Shown here one piece after another: positions 32,700 through 45,649 of a stretch of 64,000 nucleotides of DNA. Numbering within the stretch: the stretch's first letter is position 1; each line of letters starts with the position of its first letter. Position numbers and translations under genes: made by a program. A model generated the notes under the pieces. It made no database searches. It was not told where the DNA came from and was given only the letters and a program-made list of their open reading frames with translations. This DNA is from Apostichopus japonicus (Eukaryota > Echinodermata > Holothuroidea > Aspidochirotida > Stichopodidae), in NCBI RefSeq assembly GCF_037975245.1, contig NC_092571.1:13294917-13358916 (forward strand). The letters run 5' to 3'.

Positions 32700-35530
32700 G
32701 AAAATGACCAGACTGACAATGATTTTAAAAAAGAAAAGAAATTATGGCTACGTGACAATAATAATTAATTTAACTTGTAGTTTCGAGAGAAGGAAGTCTG
32801 CTGTTGTCTGCAGTATTTTCATAACCTTTTAACTGGTTATGGTAATGGATATAAGGCTATGGAAATCGCTCGGATGATTTTATTTATACATGCAAGTCAA
32901 ACATGTATTGAATTCCCTCTGTCTGCTTTGCTTGTTTTGTAAGAAAGCATGCGTTAAGCGTAAAGTATGCAATTGATAGTCGAGTCTCGTGAATTTTACA
33001 TAGATACTATCTAACTCAACCAGATACACAAGTAAAGGGCGGGGAATAACGACTGCCCCCTCCAATCTATAAAAGGGGTAAATTTGTCTCTCTTCAGCCC
33101 TGCCCCCGCCCCACCCACGAAAACACATTTCAACGAGTTTGATGGCTATTTAATAATAATAGCCGAAACAACCCGGCAAATATGACGTGGTTAGAAAGTG
33201 GAGATTTCGTTCATGACAATGATCCATTCCTAATAAATCATGACTATGTTACGTCATTTCAGATGATACCATTTGAAACAGTAAAGCTTCTTTAATATTT
33301 TTTTCTAGATTTGTGTTAATTGCGTTTTATTTTGATTGGTAGATTTGGCAATCATGTAATATGATCAATAGAGAGCGTCTGTGATACATTGGTTAATATA
33401 CTATAAGGATTACATATTCAGATCCTGACTGGATCACTGGGTTGTGTCCTCTGGCTTATTCAATAACCTTTCTTCACTCAAGTGTGTAACAGGGGAACTA
33501 AGGTTTTGGTTATAACCAACATAGTTAAATGCATGGCTCATTTTATACGATTTTCCAGACGATTCTCATGACTTTATCAGGTAAAACTGGTAAAGGTGAG
33601 AGCCGTTAATCAGTTAAAACTGATGTGTGTTATCATTTTACATTTATGACCAGTTGCTACTGAAAAGGACTTACAAACAGAAAATACTAAACACACATTC
33701 CTATGCATACTGATTGACTGGATTTACCAGAATATTCTAAAGGTTTCGCCATGATTTCGTCCACATTTTAACAGATAGTGGATATCACTTTACTGCAGAA
33801 CGCATGAAATATCTCAACAAGGTATATTTATTAATTAAATAACAACAGTATGTTGTTTAGAATCTTAACCAGTCATGAGTTGAAAATAGCCTTTGAGTAT
33901 TGAATTCGTCTGTTAGTAATTTTTCCACAGTAGCGTCTGCTGACAGGTTTAACATGTGCAATGGTGTTATAACATACTTCATTTGGTACTGATTATAGGT
34001 AGTCTCTTATTCACAGTACAAACTGATCAAGACATGTACATTGGGTGGATTTCCATAAGAGGTCGTGTCTTTGGCCCGGAATGGAATATCATCATACACC
34101 ATCTATAACTATTCACCATGGAATGATCTTGACCACCTGACCAATTTCCATTGATAATTGCTTTCTTTGCAGCAGTCTCCTGTGATTGTAAATCAAGCTA
34201 TAATACAAACTAACAAATTTTGTCTCGAATATTTAATAGATTTGTATCAAGAGAATATGGTTCGGTATCGATCATCGGTCGGCTTACTAGCTTATCGCAA
34301 GATTGGCTTGATGATGCAGTAAATGGCGGGGCCTACAGTAAATATTAATATCCCCTTTTATTGGTTTGGAACCATTAGATGCACCATGTTGTGTCTTTAT
34401 ACAGGCAGGTTGGAATAGTCCGCGTATAAACCGGAAGGGTTGGGTCGTATGTATTTTATTCATTCTGACCAAAGTCATTCGTATAGAGTTAGTTAACTTA
34501 TTATGTGAAAGCAAAAAAGGCTTTGATTAGTCAATTGTAACATTTATTACATTATGATTGTTTTCCCTTTTTGAATTAAGAAAATAATAATTAAAAGCCA
34601 TCTTGAAATAGCTTAGTGATGATATTTTATGTGTATTATCCAATACGTTCTGCAGATTGTCCTGTTCTGCAAGTTTATTGAATCGTTTTGATAGAGGTAT
34701 ATGGAACAAAAATTCGACCATGTTGGTTGGCTAGTGTTATTTTCTAATAATTCAATAACAAAGTGGAATGATCCAACAATTCCGTGGAGTACATGCCGTG
34801 CTGAACAATGGTGGCAAGAAACATACTCCTGCCCCTTTACAATCTCTCCCTCCCATGTACACTCCCTCTCATCTTTGCCACTTTAAACGCCTGTTATAGC
34901 AATGTGATCCGAAACAATTCTGTATATATTTTAAATGGCCCGAAGTCGAGGTTTCCTATCGAATTTAATTCATTACGAAGCAGTAATGAATTAAATACAA
35001 GGCTGTGACAGGACACCATGTGATGACTGCCAAAAAACATCAAGAGAACGTCAAAGTGTACACCGTAGTCCCATTAAATTGCAATAGCTGTCATTTATTC
35101 TTTGTAATGTATTTCTTCTTAATGAGAAACAACTCCGTACCGTTGTCAAAGTATGATATGTCAGATCGAACGAAGTTTGTTTATATATGCTAATCAATAA
35201 AATACAATTAATTAAAACTTAAACTAGTCAAGTAACCATGCCCATAAGCATTACGTTTCAGATGGCGCTGTACCACTATATAACAGAGGAATTTATAAAA
35301 TTCTAACCGCATATTTCTTAGGGTGATAAGAGTAGATATCGTATGTGTTATTAAATGTTCTTGTTCCCTTAAAGTAGGAGATCGCATGTGTTACACTTAT
35401 TTCAATAATAAGCGTGTGTCTGTGTGTTCTTGTAGCATTCTTATTCGGATATTGATTCTATTTCTGTGACTAAACAGTTCTACATTTCAAATTTAATAAT
35501 CTATTGTTATGATTTCATATATAACATACG
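32700..35530. other. Distal part of duplication A, no gene
   Basis: Includes a C-rich stretch (33040-33125) that opens short frames in both copies, but with no conserved start, splice site or motif. At 34214-34300, GAGAATATGGTTCGGTATCG resembles 63530-63560 near a LINE 5' region. Confidence 0.4.
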
Positions 35531-35534
35531 ACAC

Positions 35535-35700
35535 ATTTTTCGGGTGTACCATATTACGTGAATACCCGACTGGTTGAGACTATCAGCATATACGGCGGGA
35601 GCTTGGCCTCGCATACCGTGTAATACAATTTTCTGCGCAAATTTCGTAGATCTGAAAACTAATAGGGTGGTCCCCTTAATTACGTACATCATATAGTTTT
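35535..35700 (+). mobile_element. Possible Tx1-like LINE ORF1 relic
   Basis: Plus-strand reading VPYYVNTRLVETISIYGGSL; the same VPYYVNT start recurs at 63966-63986 behind a LINE-like 5' region. Assignment to ORF1 is inferred from that context only. Confidence 0.3.
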
Positions 35701-37820
35701 CTATAACCAGTCTTGTTATGTTCCTCGTGTATATTTTCTGGCTCACTACAGCTTGTTTTGCATGGCTGTAGATGATAGGAACGATAGACGGGGCGAGATC
35801 AATTTTTGCATTCAAAGAACTTTTTTCTTCTTCCTCTTTTTTCCAGTTATCTTTATTGATTCTCCTCTCTTATATGCCCTCTTTGGACTACTACTCTATA
35901 TGTTTCCTTTAACTAGGCTCAGCAGCCCTAGTCACCTCAATCAATTAGCATATTGTTTGATTTACCCTGAATAATTTTATTCTTTTGCATTTATCTATAT
36001 AAATGTTCTCTCTCTGTAGTAAGTTTCTCTTTTACAACAATCTTTTTTTCAAAGTTGGTGAGCCAGTTGAACTTAATGGCTAGCCCGACGATACCAAAAA
36101 CGTCTCTTAAAGCAAAATATGATCAGAAATGATGATATATAAGAAAAACATTGAACACCAAATGGTTGGCTATATGGTTTTCTACAAATACTAACAATGA
36201 TATTTTCAGAACCATGGGAACATTTACAAGCCCTTAACTATGATATATTATATACATTTGTAATTGTCAATATCAGTATTCTACTATAAGGATGGGTTTT
36301 TAAATGTATATTATATATAAAATGCTATCATTTTCTCTTCTGTGATTATCTTGTAATGCGATACACTTAATTTGGAATGTTCTTTTCAATTCTTTTACAT
36401 TTAACAATTTAACTATTTCTTTCTGTAGAGATATAGCTTATGATAGTTTATATTCGATTAAATAATTATAACCTCAAGTGGATATTCATTGTTTCTTATT
36501 GAAACATTGTTCAATCTTGTAGAATAAATAAATGTAGTGACTTCATTTTTTGATTGCAACAGTTTTGGGTAATTTAACTTGTTTTCGCAGGAAAGGTAAT
36601 AAAGAGATGTATTCTGCTTCCGGGTTTTACTTTCATAATTCAGAACATACTCATTTGATATATATTGAAAGTATTTTATCCCAAGAATCGCATTGGAAAT
36701 GTTCACAAGTTAAATTGTGTTTATTACAGGGTTAATGGATTAATGTTTTATTACAATTGCAATGATTACTCTGTAAAAGAATATAAATATGAAAATAATG
36801 ACAGTTGCGTATAAATAGAAACTTTGTTTAAATCAGCATATGAACTCTCATAAATAGGTGTTATCGATTAACGAGGATGACACATAATTACATTAGGTGT
36901 CATTAATATTTTCACTTACCCAGGAAATAATATACTATTAACGTTAAAGCAGTTTAACTTGACTTTCCCCTCTGTTACTGAATGATCGATAATTGTCTTT
37001 GTATTTTTCTCTCATATTCAATGTAATAGTAAAAGCTTTCTTGGAGAACATGAGGCTGACGTTCATTATCATGCTTTTACCTGATTTCTTCATCAAACAA
37101 ATCGAATGTCCATTAAAAATAACACTATTGCTTGTGAACCTCTGTTACATCACAGAGGTGTCTACAATACACACATAGTTCAATTAAATCAAAGCCAAAT
37201 AACAGTAAAAATGATATTCTGAACCTTCATTAACGCCTGTTTCTCACTTTTAGCTAACGCAGCTGTTTGGGCTAACCAACGGTAATAAGATCCAAACATA
37301 CAGGTATCATTTGATACCACTTTACTGGTTATGTAAGTATTATATAAGTATTATCATATGATTTTAAATCAGTATGTGAACAATATTCAGAGGTTTGATT
37401 GACGCCTGTTTCTCACTCTCAGTTTACGCAGCTGTATTGGATGATCAAAGGTACTTCATACACGTATTAGTTTACCTTTAGAAATGTTTCATCTGGTATA
37501 ATAGTCTACGGGGACCTTAACTATGGAAATGCTATAAGGCAAGACACGATTAACTTTATAACACTTTACAATGTATGTTTTGAAAATCCTATTACCAACG
37601 TTCACAAGGTGATAGTCACATCTAAGCCCCTTATCTCATATACTTTGATTCTAGATAAGCGTATTGATGACAGTTCCAAGTGTACTCAATATAATAATAT
37701 ATTCACTTGAAATGATTGTATATTAGTGGACCCCAATTAGATCCCGCATCAACATAGAAGCCTTTCCATTATAGAACTTTCGTTAACTTCATAAAATCAA
37801 CGATATATAAAGATTTCAGT
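35700..37820. other. Non-coding; includes repeat shared with 28.5 kb
   Basis: 36240-36690 is the inverted, LINE-free counterpart of 28453-28791. A plus-strand open stretch at 36590-36735 (acceptor-like TTGTTTTCGCAG, then SASGFYFHN) resembles 42255-42350 (TSGFYFHN). No start or complete exon pair found. Confidence 0.35.
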
Positions 37821-37829
37821 TCAACATAT

Positions 37830-39720
37830 ATCCAACTTTAAGCTGTGCGTTAACGTTCCCGCAGACATATACTGCAATTTTTACAGTTAAATGTTTAAGA
37901 TTGAAAACCCCAAATCTTGCAGATACGAAGGACAAGTCCAAGTTTTATGACTCTGCTTGGTATCACTAACTATTGAATCCATGATTCATCAGTAAATATT
38001 CGGGCAGATACGTCACCGATACGTTACAATTCGGTATTGTCAGCTCTAATCGAAGTACTTAATAATATTTGTATGACAGTGAAATCATATGGAAAGAGAA
38101 AGTCACAGTATCCAACAACCCGAAAACAATATTTTCATCTGATAGTTGCTTCATCTTGACAAGAAAAATCCATTCAGTGCCTTCGTGAAACGTTATCAGG
38201 AACATTTCGAAAAATTAACCAGGAAGACGGGAAGACTCCATATTGGATTATTCCAGTTCACAAGAATCTTCAAATGGTTTTATACGTTGTACGTTAACTA
38301 CCATGCCTTTCATAGCTTAAAGACTTTCCATCGTACACAAAAGTACGGACAGATATTTCTCCGGTGTGCACACTTCGGTGACATTCCACTCAAATGTAAG
38401 TACATCTTTATGATATTTATATGAAGAAGAAATATTAGAGAAGGCAATGAACAGGTTGACCTGATAGTTGATCTATCTTCACTATAAAAACAACAATAAG
38501 TTCCCTTTGGAAATGACGCTAGCCGGAAAAATACGAGGAATAATATAGAAAATGTTAAATCATTACGTTGCAAGATTGCGTCTCAATAAATATTCGACTG
38601 CATTTAGGCTGTGCGTTAACGATGTTGCCGCAATTTTTTTTTTTTACAATGGCCCGTTCCGTCAAAACATTAGCATTGAACTACCTAAATTCGTTTAATT
38701 ATATTTTACGTACTATATAATATTAATATGGAAAGAAAAACTCACATCCTACAACCAAAGAAAAAACTGTTGATCTGATGGTTGGTCATCCTTGACAATA
38801 AAAATATAAACATTTATCTGGCTAATGTCGTTAGCAGTAACAAATCGAAGAATAAACCAGAAAAATGGAAAATTTGTAAATGATAAAACCTTAGTTTAAT
38901 TAGGATTGAAAACAAATCGTGAACTTACGATGGATAATCTCCACGTGAGTGTCTCTCAGTACCAAACGGCACTAGCCAACCAGCCCATTCTTATCAAACA
39001 AAAATCAAACTCCATGTGAGTATTCTACTTGGAATGCATAACGCTTGAATCTATGATTAACATCCCAAAACAGCTGATTGTACGCAACACTACGATTAAA
39101 TTTGTCTCCGGTGTAAGTCATTCCCATGAGTTTCAACACGAAAGGAACACTTAATTGTACACAAAAGAACGAACAGATATGTAGCCGCTCTGTGATATCT
39201 CGGTGATGTTCAACTCACAATCTAAGTACTATGTAATATGTATTTATTAAATATGTAGAAAGACCAGGCCACAAAACAGAAAGACAGGCGAATAACAATA
39301 TATTGATCCCATAGTTGATCCATCTTGACATTATTAAAAAAAACAATATTCTCGAGAAAAAAGTGCATTTTCCTTTTAAAATAGTTTAGAAGGTGTAGGT
39401 TTGAAAGAAACAAGAAAAAATGATCATAATCACTGTGTGAGTGTTCTTCCCCGAGCATATAATCTTTGAATCTAAGATATATCTCCGAAAAACAGCCGAT
39501 TGTACGCAACACTGCGATCAGATTTGTCTCCGGTGTAAGTCATCCCCATGAGTTTCAACACTAATCTAAGTACTATATAATGTTTTTTATGAAAATGAAA
39601 CATTTGTAAAGGGGAAGTAATATCTACAGCCAAACAACGTATTATTGATTTCTAGTTGCGTTAATAACAGAGAATTAATTATGTTGTCCCGTTTTCTAGT
39701 TGCAGGTTTAGGATTTAAAA
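37830..39720 (-). pseudogene. Tandem relics of V-domain exons
   Basis: Several decayed copies, in the same orientation, of the V exon found at 46.1-46.4 kb. Each repeats parts of: upstream CTGTGCGTTAACG (37851, 38608); the signal/Cys region seen as TCCATCTTGACA or TCATCTTGACAA (38150, 39318; broken forms near 38470 and 38790); CTAATC.AAGTACT (38048, 39551); and TTTGTCTCCGGTGTAAGTCA (39100, 39522). All frames are broken. Confidence 0.6.
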
Positions 39721-39782
39721 AAAAAAAAAATCATGGAAGTAAAATAGATAATCTCCGCTTCAAATCGTATCAAACATCATCG

Positions 39783-40035
39783 CATTGTACTTTTTACGTG
39801 ACCCGTCCTGTGGGAACCAAAACATCACGGCCAAACGGCACTGAGAATCAAACCGCCTCTCATAAACAGAACTCACAGCCCAAACAAGCCAGAAACAAAA
39901 GGCTTACCACCTCCCACCCGAACATTCAAAGTGCTACAAACGGACGACCTGCCCGCAACAAAACAAACTGCCCTCCCCAGCTTACCAGCGCCCGTAGAAG
40001 GCAACCCAGATAAACGGCGAAAATCACCTGCAACC
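39783..40035 (-). mobile_element. Tx1-like LINE, 3' end fragment
   Basis: TTTTTACGTGACCCGTCCTG, CACGGCCAAACGGCACTGAG and CGGCGAAAATCACCTGCAAC; ends shortly before the U2-headed insert. Confidence 0.8.
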
Positions 40036-40058
40036 TGATTATCTTCCGCATAAGGGTA

Positions 40059-40233
40059 CTTTTTTAAGAAAAAGTAGCCCAGCAAAGAAAACCAAACTAC
40101 CGAACGACTGATCCGCTCTCAACCCCAATCCCCTTGTATCGGGACTGTGACTGTGTGATCATCGTCAGGTGTGCATCACCATTCCCCTCGAAAGGGAACC
40201 GAAACCAAACTACACATGATCTTAGCCAAAAGG
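40059..40233 (-). mobile_element. U2-headed short retroposon, copy 2 with TSD
   Basis: On the minus strand it starts within U2 (GGCCTTTTGGCTAAGATCAT), continues with the shared body (CCTTTCGAGGGGAATGGTGA, GATGATCACACAGTCACA, GAGAGCGGATCAGTCGTTCG) and ends ..CTTAAAAAAGTA. Identical 13-bp duplicates CCGCATAAGGGTA lie at 40046-40058 and 40234-40246; the CCG at the inner edge may also belong to U2. This is a textbook retroposed insert. Confidence 0.85.
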
Positions 40234-40548
40234 CCGCATAAGGGTATAACTTTTCAAAAGCATTTGGCAGCCAGTGTGAAACTCACAATGTTATAAACTT
40301 TATGATAATTATTATAGACTGAAAATATATGCATTCACATGTTCGGAAAGATAATTCGTCAATCATAGCATAATCATGTAAATTATTCTGGATAATGAAC
40401 GTCAAAGTACATAAAATAGTATTAATCATCTATTCATGTAAATTAGTGATACACATATACAAGGCATACTTTGAATGTACTTATATGTAATTACAATCAT
40501 AGTTGAACTATTTTTTACTGTAGATGTATAGCGTTTAACTGTGCTTAC

Positions 40549-40633
40549 CTGTAGACATATACGATGGCTATCAAAAAGACGACGAGTATTACGGCAATTA
40601 CGATCATCACCAACGTCATTATTTTCTTCGTGT
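40549..40633 (-). CDS. Ig receptor unit 2, transmembrane exon
   Basis: 85-bp exon, acceptor CATATCTGCAG, donor CTACAG|GTAAGC, entry phase 1, exit phase 2. Encodes TKKIMTLVMIVIAVILVV then FLIAIVYVY: a basic edge followed by a ~22-residue hydrophobic helix. Entry phase fits the C exon at 43693-44004 (AA G + AC). Different wording from the unit-1 TM exon, so the two units have diverged here. I could not find the following cytoplasmic exons to the left of it. Confidence 0.65.
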
Positions 40634-40849
40634 CTGCAGATATGACAGTAAGATGCACAAATATATTAACATCATCAACCAAACTACGTAAGTCGATTAA
40701 CTTCACCGCACTTGGATGCATGTTCTTGTGAGTTTAACATGACGTACTTTTGTTTATAACATATGTACTAACTTTGTAAAATGTTATACATTTGGAAATT
40801 TTGCTTAGATACAAGATTTCGTCGAATTGAATTTTTGCACCAATAAAAA

Positions 40850-41260
40850 ATTACCCAAACGAGGTAGGTTTGCTCGCAGTGTGGAATGGAGGGCTATGTT
40901 TTTCGCGCCTGCCCCTCGTCGTATGTAGCAAAGGCGAAACGCGACGAGCAGCCGGCAATGGGATATGCTCTACTTCCAGTTACAAACGGCTTTAGACAGG
41001 GTAAACAGGTGGAGGTCCCGGTGCCCACTATGTATCCCTTGTTGATACTGATCCCTTAACGAACCCAGCAGATCACCCTACTGTCACTCGCTTCCCGTAA
41101 CCTCTCCGACAGACGATTCCACCAGTCTGTCGAACAGTGACTCGGTCTCTTTGAAATCGTGTCCTGGTTTGATGAGGTCGGGAGCCCTCTCTGAAGAGGT
41201 CGACTTCATGTGATTCCGTTGAGGAATTATGTAACAGAACCCGCGTAAAATGGTTGGAGT
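40850..41260 (+). mobile_element. LINE ORF1 relic with zinc-knuckle
   Basis: Plus-strand reading VCSQCGMEGYVFRACPSSYV followed by AKAKRDEQPAMGYALLPV. The CxxCxxxxYxxxxC pattern is a CCHC knuckle with Tyr for His, typical of the ORF1 C-terminus of Tx1-like LINEs. GC-richer than its surroundings. Followed by stops. Confidence 0.55.
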
Positions 41261-43692
41261 CCATTTATTGTCAAATTTTTACTTCATTTGGTCTGGTAAA
41301 ACAGAACTTTTTAAAGGGGTGGTTTTATATCAGACTTTCGTCACTGGGGATTCGGGTGTGGTATATTTGCCCAGCAAACAGCAAACTATCAAATAAGGCA
41401 ACTGTTCGTAGCAGTAGAAAATGAAGGTTTGCCATATTCGTGTTTTTGCAGATTTTGGGGTGGCTTGCATGTGCGTCGTTGGGTTCCAAATATGTTACGG
41501 AACTCGGAACCACAACGTAGTATGCCATCTGATGTTATTGTTAGCATTATTGAAACATTGCGTTACCAATAGCCTTCTGTGGATTTGTCTCGGCCTTCTT
41601 ATATTTAGAAGATCATATTAGAACAATCTGTTTGACCGAGCTGTCCGCACAGAATCGTCATCCGACCGATGTATGGCGATCTGTACATTGTAGGTTACAT
41701 ATTACAAGGCTTTTTCGGACATTATTACTGGTGACCGATCATGGTCAGTAGGGCAGAGTTTTGTATTTTACTGGATTGATCCGTTGCTGAAAGTTTAGTT
41801 ACTGTGTGTAGGGTTTGGTGACATTTTGGATTTTGCTTAGCGCATTTCTTAAGAGCACCGGCAAACAACATAGCAATATGTTGATTTGTTTGTATGTGGT
41901 CCGTCAAATCGATGAAAGTTACAACCGACGATGTCTGGTTAAAGAAAAGAAAATAAATAAAAATTATTGCATTTTGAGATAAATGGCAAACCGAGAGTTG
42001 AAATGTTAAATAACAAAAGTGAATTCGTGTGTTGTTTTACCAGGAATGTGTTGAAAAGAACCCCTTCAAAGAAAAATCTCTGTTTGTCTGATACAATTGT
42101 CGTTCACTTAATTGATCATAAAAGGAAGATAAAAACATCGTGTTTTTGTTTCGTTGTTTAACATTGTTTGACCTTGTAGTAATAAGAAACAATCATTGAA
42201 TGAAGTAATTTCCTCCTCGAATCAAAACAAACTATTCAACTTGTTTGCCTGTATGTAGGAAAAACAGAGATATTAGAAAAGAGAATTACACTTCTGGGTT
42301 TTACTTTCACAATGGAAAGCATAACAAGCTCCAAGACGTTGGAATTACATTTCTCACGAATGGCATTAATAAAGATTCTTTAAGAAAAGTAAAGTGGATT
42401 AACTTGTGTTTAAATGCTTTTAGAAGTTATGAAAATGAATCCTTTCTAATCGATACACTACACTTTTGAAAACTTTCTTTGGATTTTTGTTGAACCTATG
42501 TGTTCAATAAGAATATTAATGCGGTGATTGTAATTCATTGATCGATTAGCATTAAACTTACTTTCGTGAACAGTTTTACTATTTGTAGGAAAACAGCTAT
42601 AGCAATAATTTTACTTTATAGTTTTCTTACTATAATATGGTAAAAATTGCTTACTTACTTCAAACGAATGAAAAATCAGCATATAAAACGTCCGCATACC
42701 GTCCGAAATAAGTGTTTCGAGTGAAAATGAGATACAACATCTTATTTCTTTTAAATAGTACTCGCACTTTTTCAAACAACTTAAGTATTGTTTACACCAA
42801 TCATTTTTCCTGAATTTCCCTTCGATTGGAAAGGTAGCTTGTGTGAGCTAGATAAAGGTTTCATTTGATTCTCGTTTTAAGCGGAACTAAACTAATATAA
42901 CTAAATGAGGTTATTTCTGTTTGTAGAACATCAAAAATCATGGATCTCTCTGTCTAAATCACGTCAAAATAATATTAAACAAAATATGACTTGTTAGGAT
43001 AAATAAAATTAAACCCTGTCTGTTCTTTTTCTGATGATCCTATGTTAGCTAGATTAACGAGATAGTAGACTAAAATTTTGATGATCTTCCATGCAAGATT
43101 AGAGCGTGTTGCATAGTTACATAATGATAAGGTCACATGAGATGTAGTTTCCCAATACTGCAATGCTAAAGAAATTACAAAACATAATATACAGCTTCCT
43201 TTAGTCAATGGTTGTGACAAAAGCACCAAACAGTTTAGTCTATGATGTTTCCATATTATTTGTTACCTATATTTTAATTATTTTGGGAGTACTAGATCCC
43301 TTTAAAGCTGTGGTGAATCTTACTTGCATCTTCCCTCGTCCATCTCACAACAAACCCATGAGATCATTACGTATCCCCCCCCCCCTCTCAGGAACTGTTA
43401 GGTCACAACCACGTTTTTCATTTCACGTCATGAGAATTACCATCAAGCTTTAAGTATTCTAAAAGTTTGTCAAGAGTATCTTCTATGCAGGCTCATATTT
43501 TAAATCCAACTATGAATCCTAGGATGCCGTCTTTCATTACAATTTTTGGGTACGCAATGACACCATACTGAAAAAAATAATTCTCCAGATTATGCAATTT
43601 GTAACATGGGAATACCAATAATTTGCTTCCCCTAAACGTTCACAGTATGTAATACCTATACGTTGTACGTGTTTCTGTAAGTGATGACTAAC
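41261..43692. other. Intron of unit 2, no supported exon
   Basis: No confident exon. 41400-41900 may be further LINE 5' debris (GTAGGGTTTGGTGAC also at 63847). A poly-C run is at about 43374-43386. 43510 onward belongs to the C-exon duplication. Confidence 0.35.
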
Positions 43693-44004
43693 CTTGATCG
43701 GTTCTAGAGATGTTAAATTCACATCTGTCAGTATACTGTGATGTAGAAAGGGACGCCAACGGTTCCTGAGTAGCGATGCATCCAATGGTTGAGTTCTGAT
43801 TACAAGAAGTAACGTACACTGAAAGCTCTTTAGTTCCGTTATTATCTGTGTAATACTTCTGATAATCACAGCCCTCGGGTTTGATTACTTCCAGATTTAT
43901 CGGTGGATACCCGTTTGTTATTGAACAAGATAGGACGACGTGGTATGATGCAGATGGAGATGAGGAGGGGCCTTCACAAACAAGAGGTGTAGGAGGCTGG
44001 TAGA
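43693..44004 (-). CDS. Ig receptor unit 2, C-type Ig-domain exon
   Basis: 312-bp exon, acceptor TTCTCTTTACAG, donor GATCAAG|GTTAGTC, phase 1 to phase 1. Encodes VYQPPTPLVCEGPSSSPSAS ... GCDYQKYYTDNNG, TSCNQNSTIGCIATQ and RCEFNISRTDQ. Same six Cys as the unit-1 exon, of which it is a close paralogue (exon and flanks 11240-12330 are duplicated here). Intact; the following TM exon at 40549-40633 is phase compatible. Confidence 0.7.
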
Positions 44005-44029
44005 CTGTAAAGAGAATGCAGGAGTTATC

Positions 44030-44220
44030 ATCAGTCAATGATAGATGAAAAGTACAAACATCCTCTCGTTGAAGGTTGAAGATGGAGTAAGTGAAATGGG
44101 CCTTTATAACTCAAGGAAAGTAGCACAAGTAATCCTCATTAACTTAAGTAAATGTTTATTGACAGCGAACAATTCCTCCTTTACCTTTATTATACAAGAA
44201 AAGTCATTGGCACTTAAAGA
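44030..44220 (-). pseudogene. Relic of a V-domain exon beside the unit-2 C exon
   Basis: Partner of 12128-12330: GATGAAAAGTACAAACATCC (DAGTYH region damaged), GTAGCACAAGTAATCCTCAT. No open frame. Confidence 0.55.
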
Positions 44221-45640
44221 TTGCTGACGCAAATGTAGGGCTAGAAACGAAATATGGCAATATTACGTTAAAGTCATAATATTTAAGTGATGCATTCGTA
44301 TAATAAAATACACGGACTGAATGTAATGAAAACTGGCTATGCTCTCACATGCAATATGAGACTTAACATAACTCCGTGAGCATTCTACCTTAATGAGCTA
44401 AGAATAATTGACGAATGCTTCCACAATGTGACGTTACATTGTGGAAATGCATCTACACCTCGTCAAACGCATGACTAAGTTAAAAACACTTTCATCTTAA
44501 GCATTAGGCAAAAAGTGTTAATGTTAATACTCCCGGAAGAACATTTCGAGCCACTGCTATATACTCTATATAAAATTCCTGTTTACATATGAAATCAATA
44601 TAATATTTATCGAGTTTTTGAGATGCCACAAAACGAGATAAGAACACACAGATGCTATCATTAATAATTTCGCACAGACTGATAGCGTATTACTGTTCTT
44701 TAATAATTATCTTGTTACAAGTTTACTATTTATGCGTATACCGTATCTGATACTTGATTCAGTGTGGGATAAAAACATTGAAATACGACATTGTTGTAAG
44801 GCAAGACAAGATTGGTATTAGAATACATAACAATGTACAGACTGATAGCTACATCCGACCTCCTTGCTGTACTTGTATTGTAGACATGCTCATTGATGGC
44901 TATTACCATCGGTAAAAGTATATTCAAAATTGTAATTTGATCAAGGCGGTTCATCATTCATTTATATGATATAGTTCTTGAGGACCAGCGCGCTATTTTA
45001 AAGTAGCTCTGCCATGTAGGACTTTGTCTTGTCAACGATGAACCATGTTAATTCAGTTTTAAAAAAGTAACACTAGTAACCCTACAAAAAAATGCATGAA
45101 AGTGTTACTCCAAGAAGTTGATACAATTATATATGATCACTAGTGTTACTATATATATTATTTTATAAGATCAAAGAGCGGATGTCATCTGCCGTGATTA
45201 TATTGAGACTGGTATATTATTTTCATATATTTAATACGAGACGGAAGTGATCTTGAGCGTGATAAAAATGGCAAACCAGACCTTATTGTGAAATTCTGTC
45301 AAGACGACGAGGTTGTGTGCATATATTTGCAGCCCTACCGATGGAGAAATTATTCAAGACATGATACTAAAATTATCACTTTTCCACGAAATATAATTTA
45401 AGTGATGGGTAATAAATGTAATTAATTTATTTATGACTGTTAACTCTATTATTTTGGTCCGTTCGGTTACAACATGTAACTGGGCTAATATTTCCGGTAT
45501 TATCCCCAGCCATTCCTCCCTGTTCATATAAAGCATGTGTTTTGTCACTAAAATCATGAACGAGATATAAATAAAGGAAAACACCGTTGACCTTGAAACG
45601 CTGGAAATTGATATCAGATAACAGTATGTCCTACCTGGAT
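44221..45640. other. No supported feature
   Basis: AT-rich intronic or intergenic sequence. Short ORFs on both strands have no motif or splice support. Confidence 0.35.
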
Positions 45641-45649
45641 ATGTCTATG

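Larger units (their letters stand above)
29245..35400. repeat. Segmental duplication A (V+C exon and V-c exon unit)
   Basis: Collinear, same orientation, with 56171-63045, including the V+C exon, the V exon, intergenic sequence (for example TTCACCCTTACATATTGAAT) and distal spacer (GTATAGAGTTRGTTAACTTA). Both copies of the exons are present, but those in copy B are frameshifted. About 34100-34440 differs from copy B. Non-coding parts hold nothing else I recognise. Confidence 0.85.
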
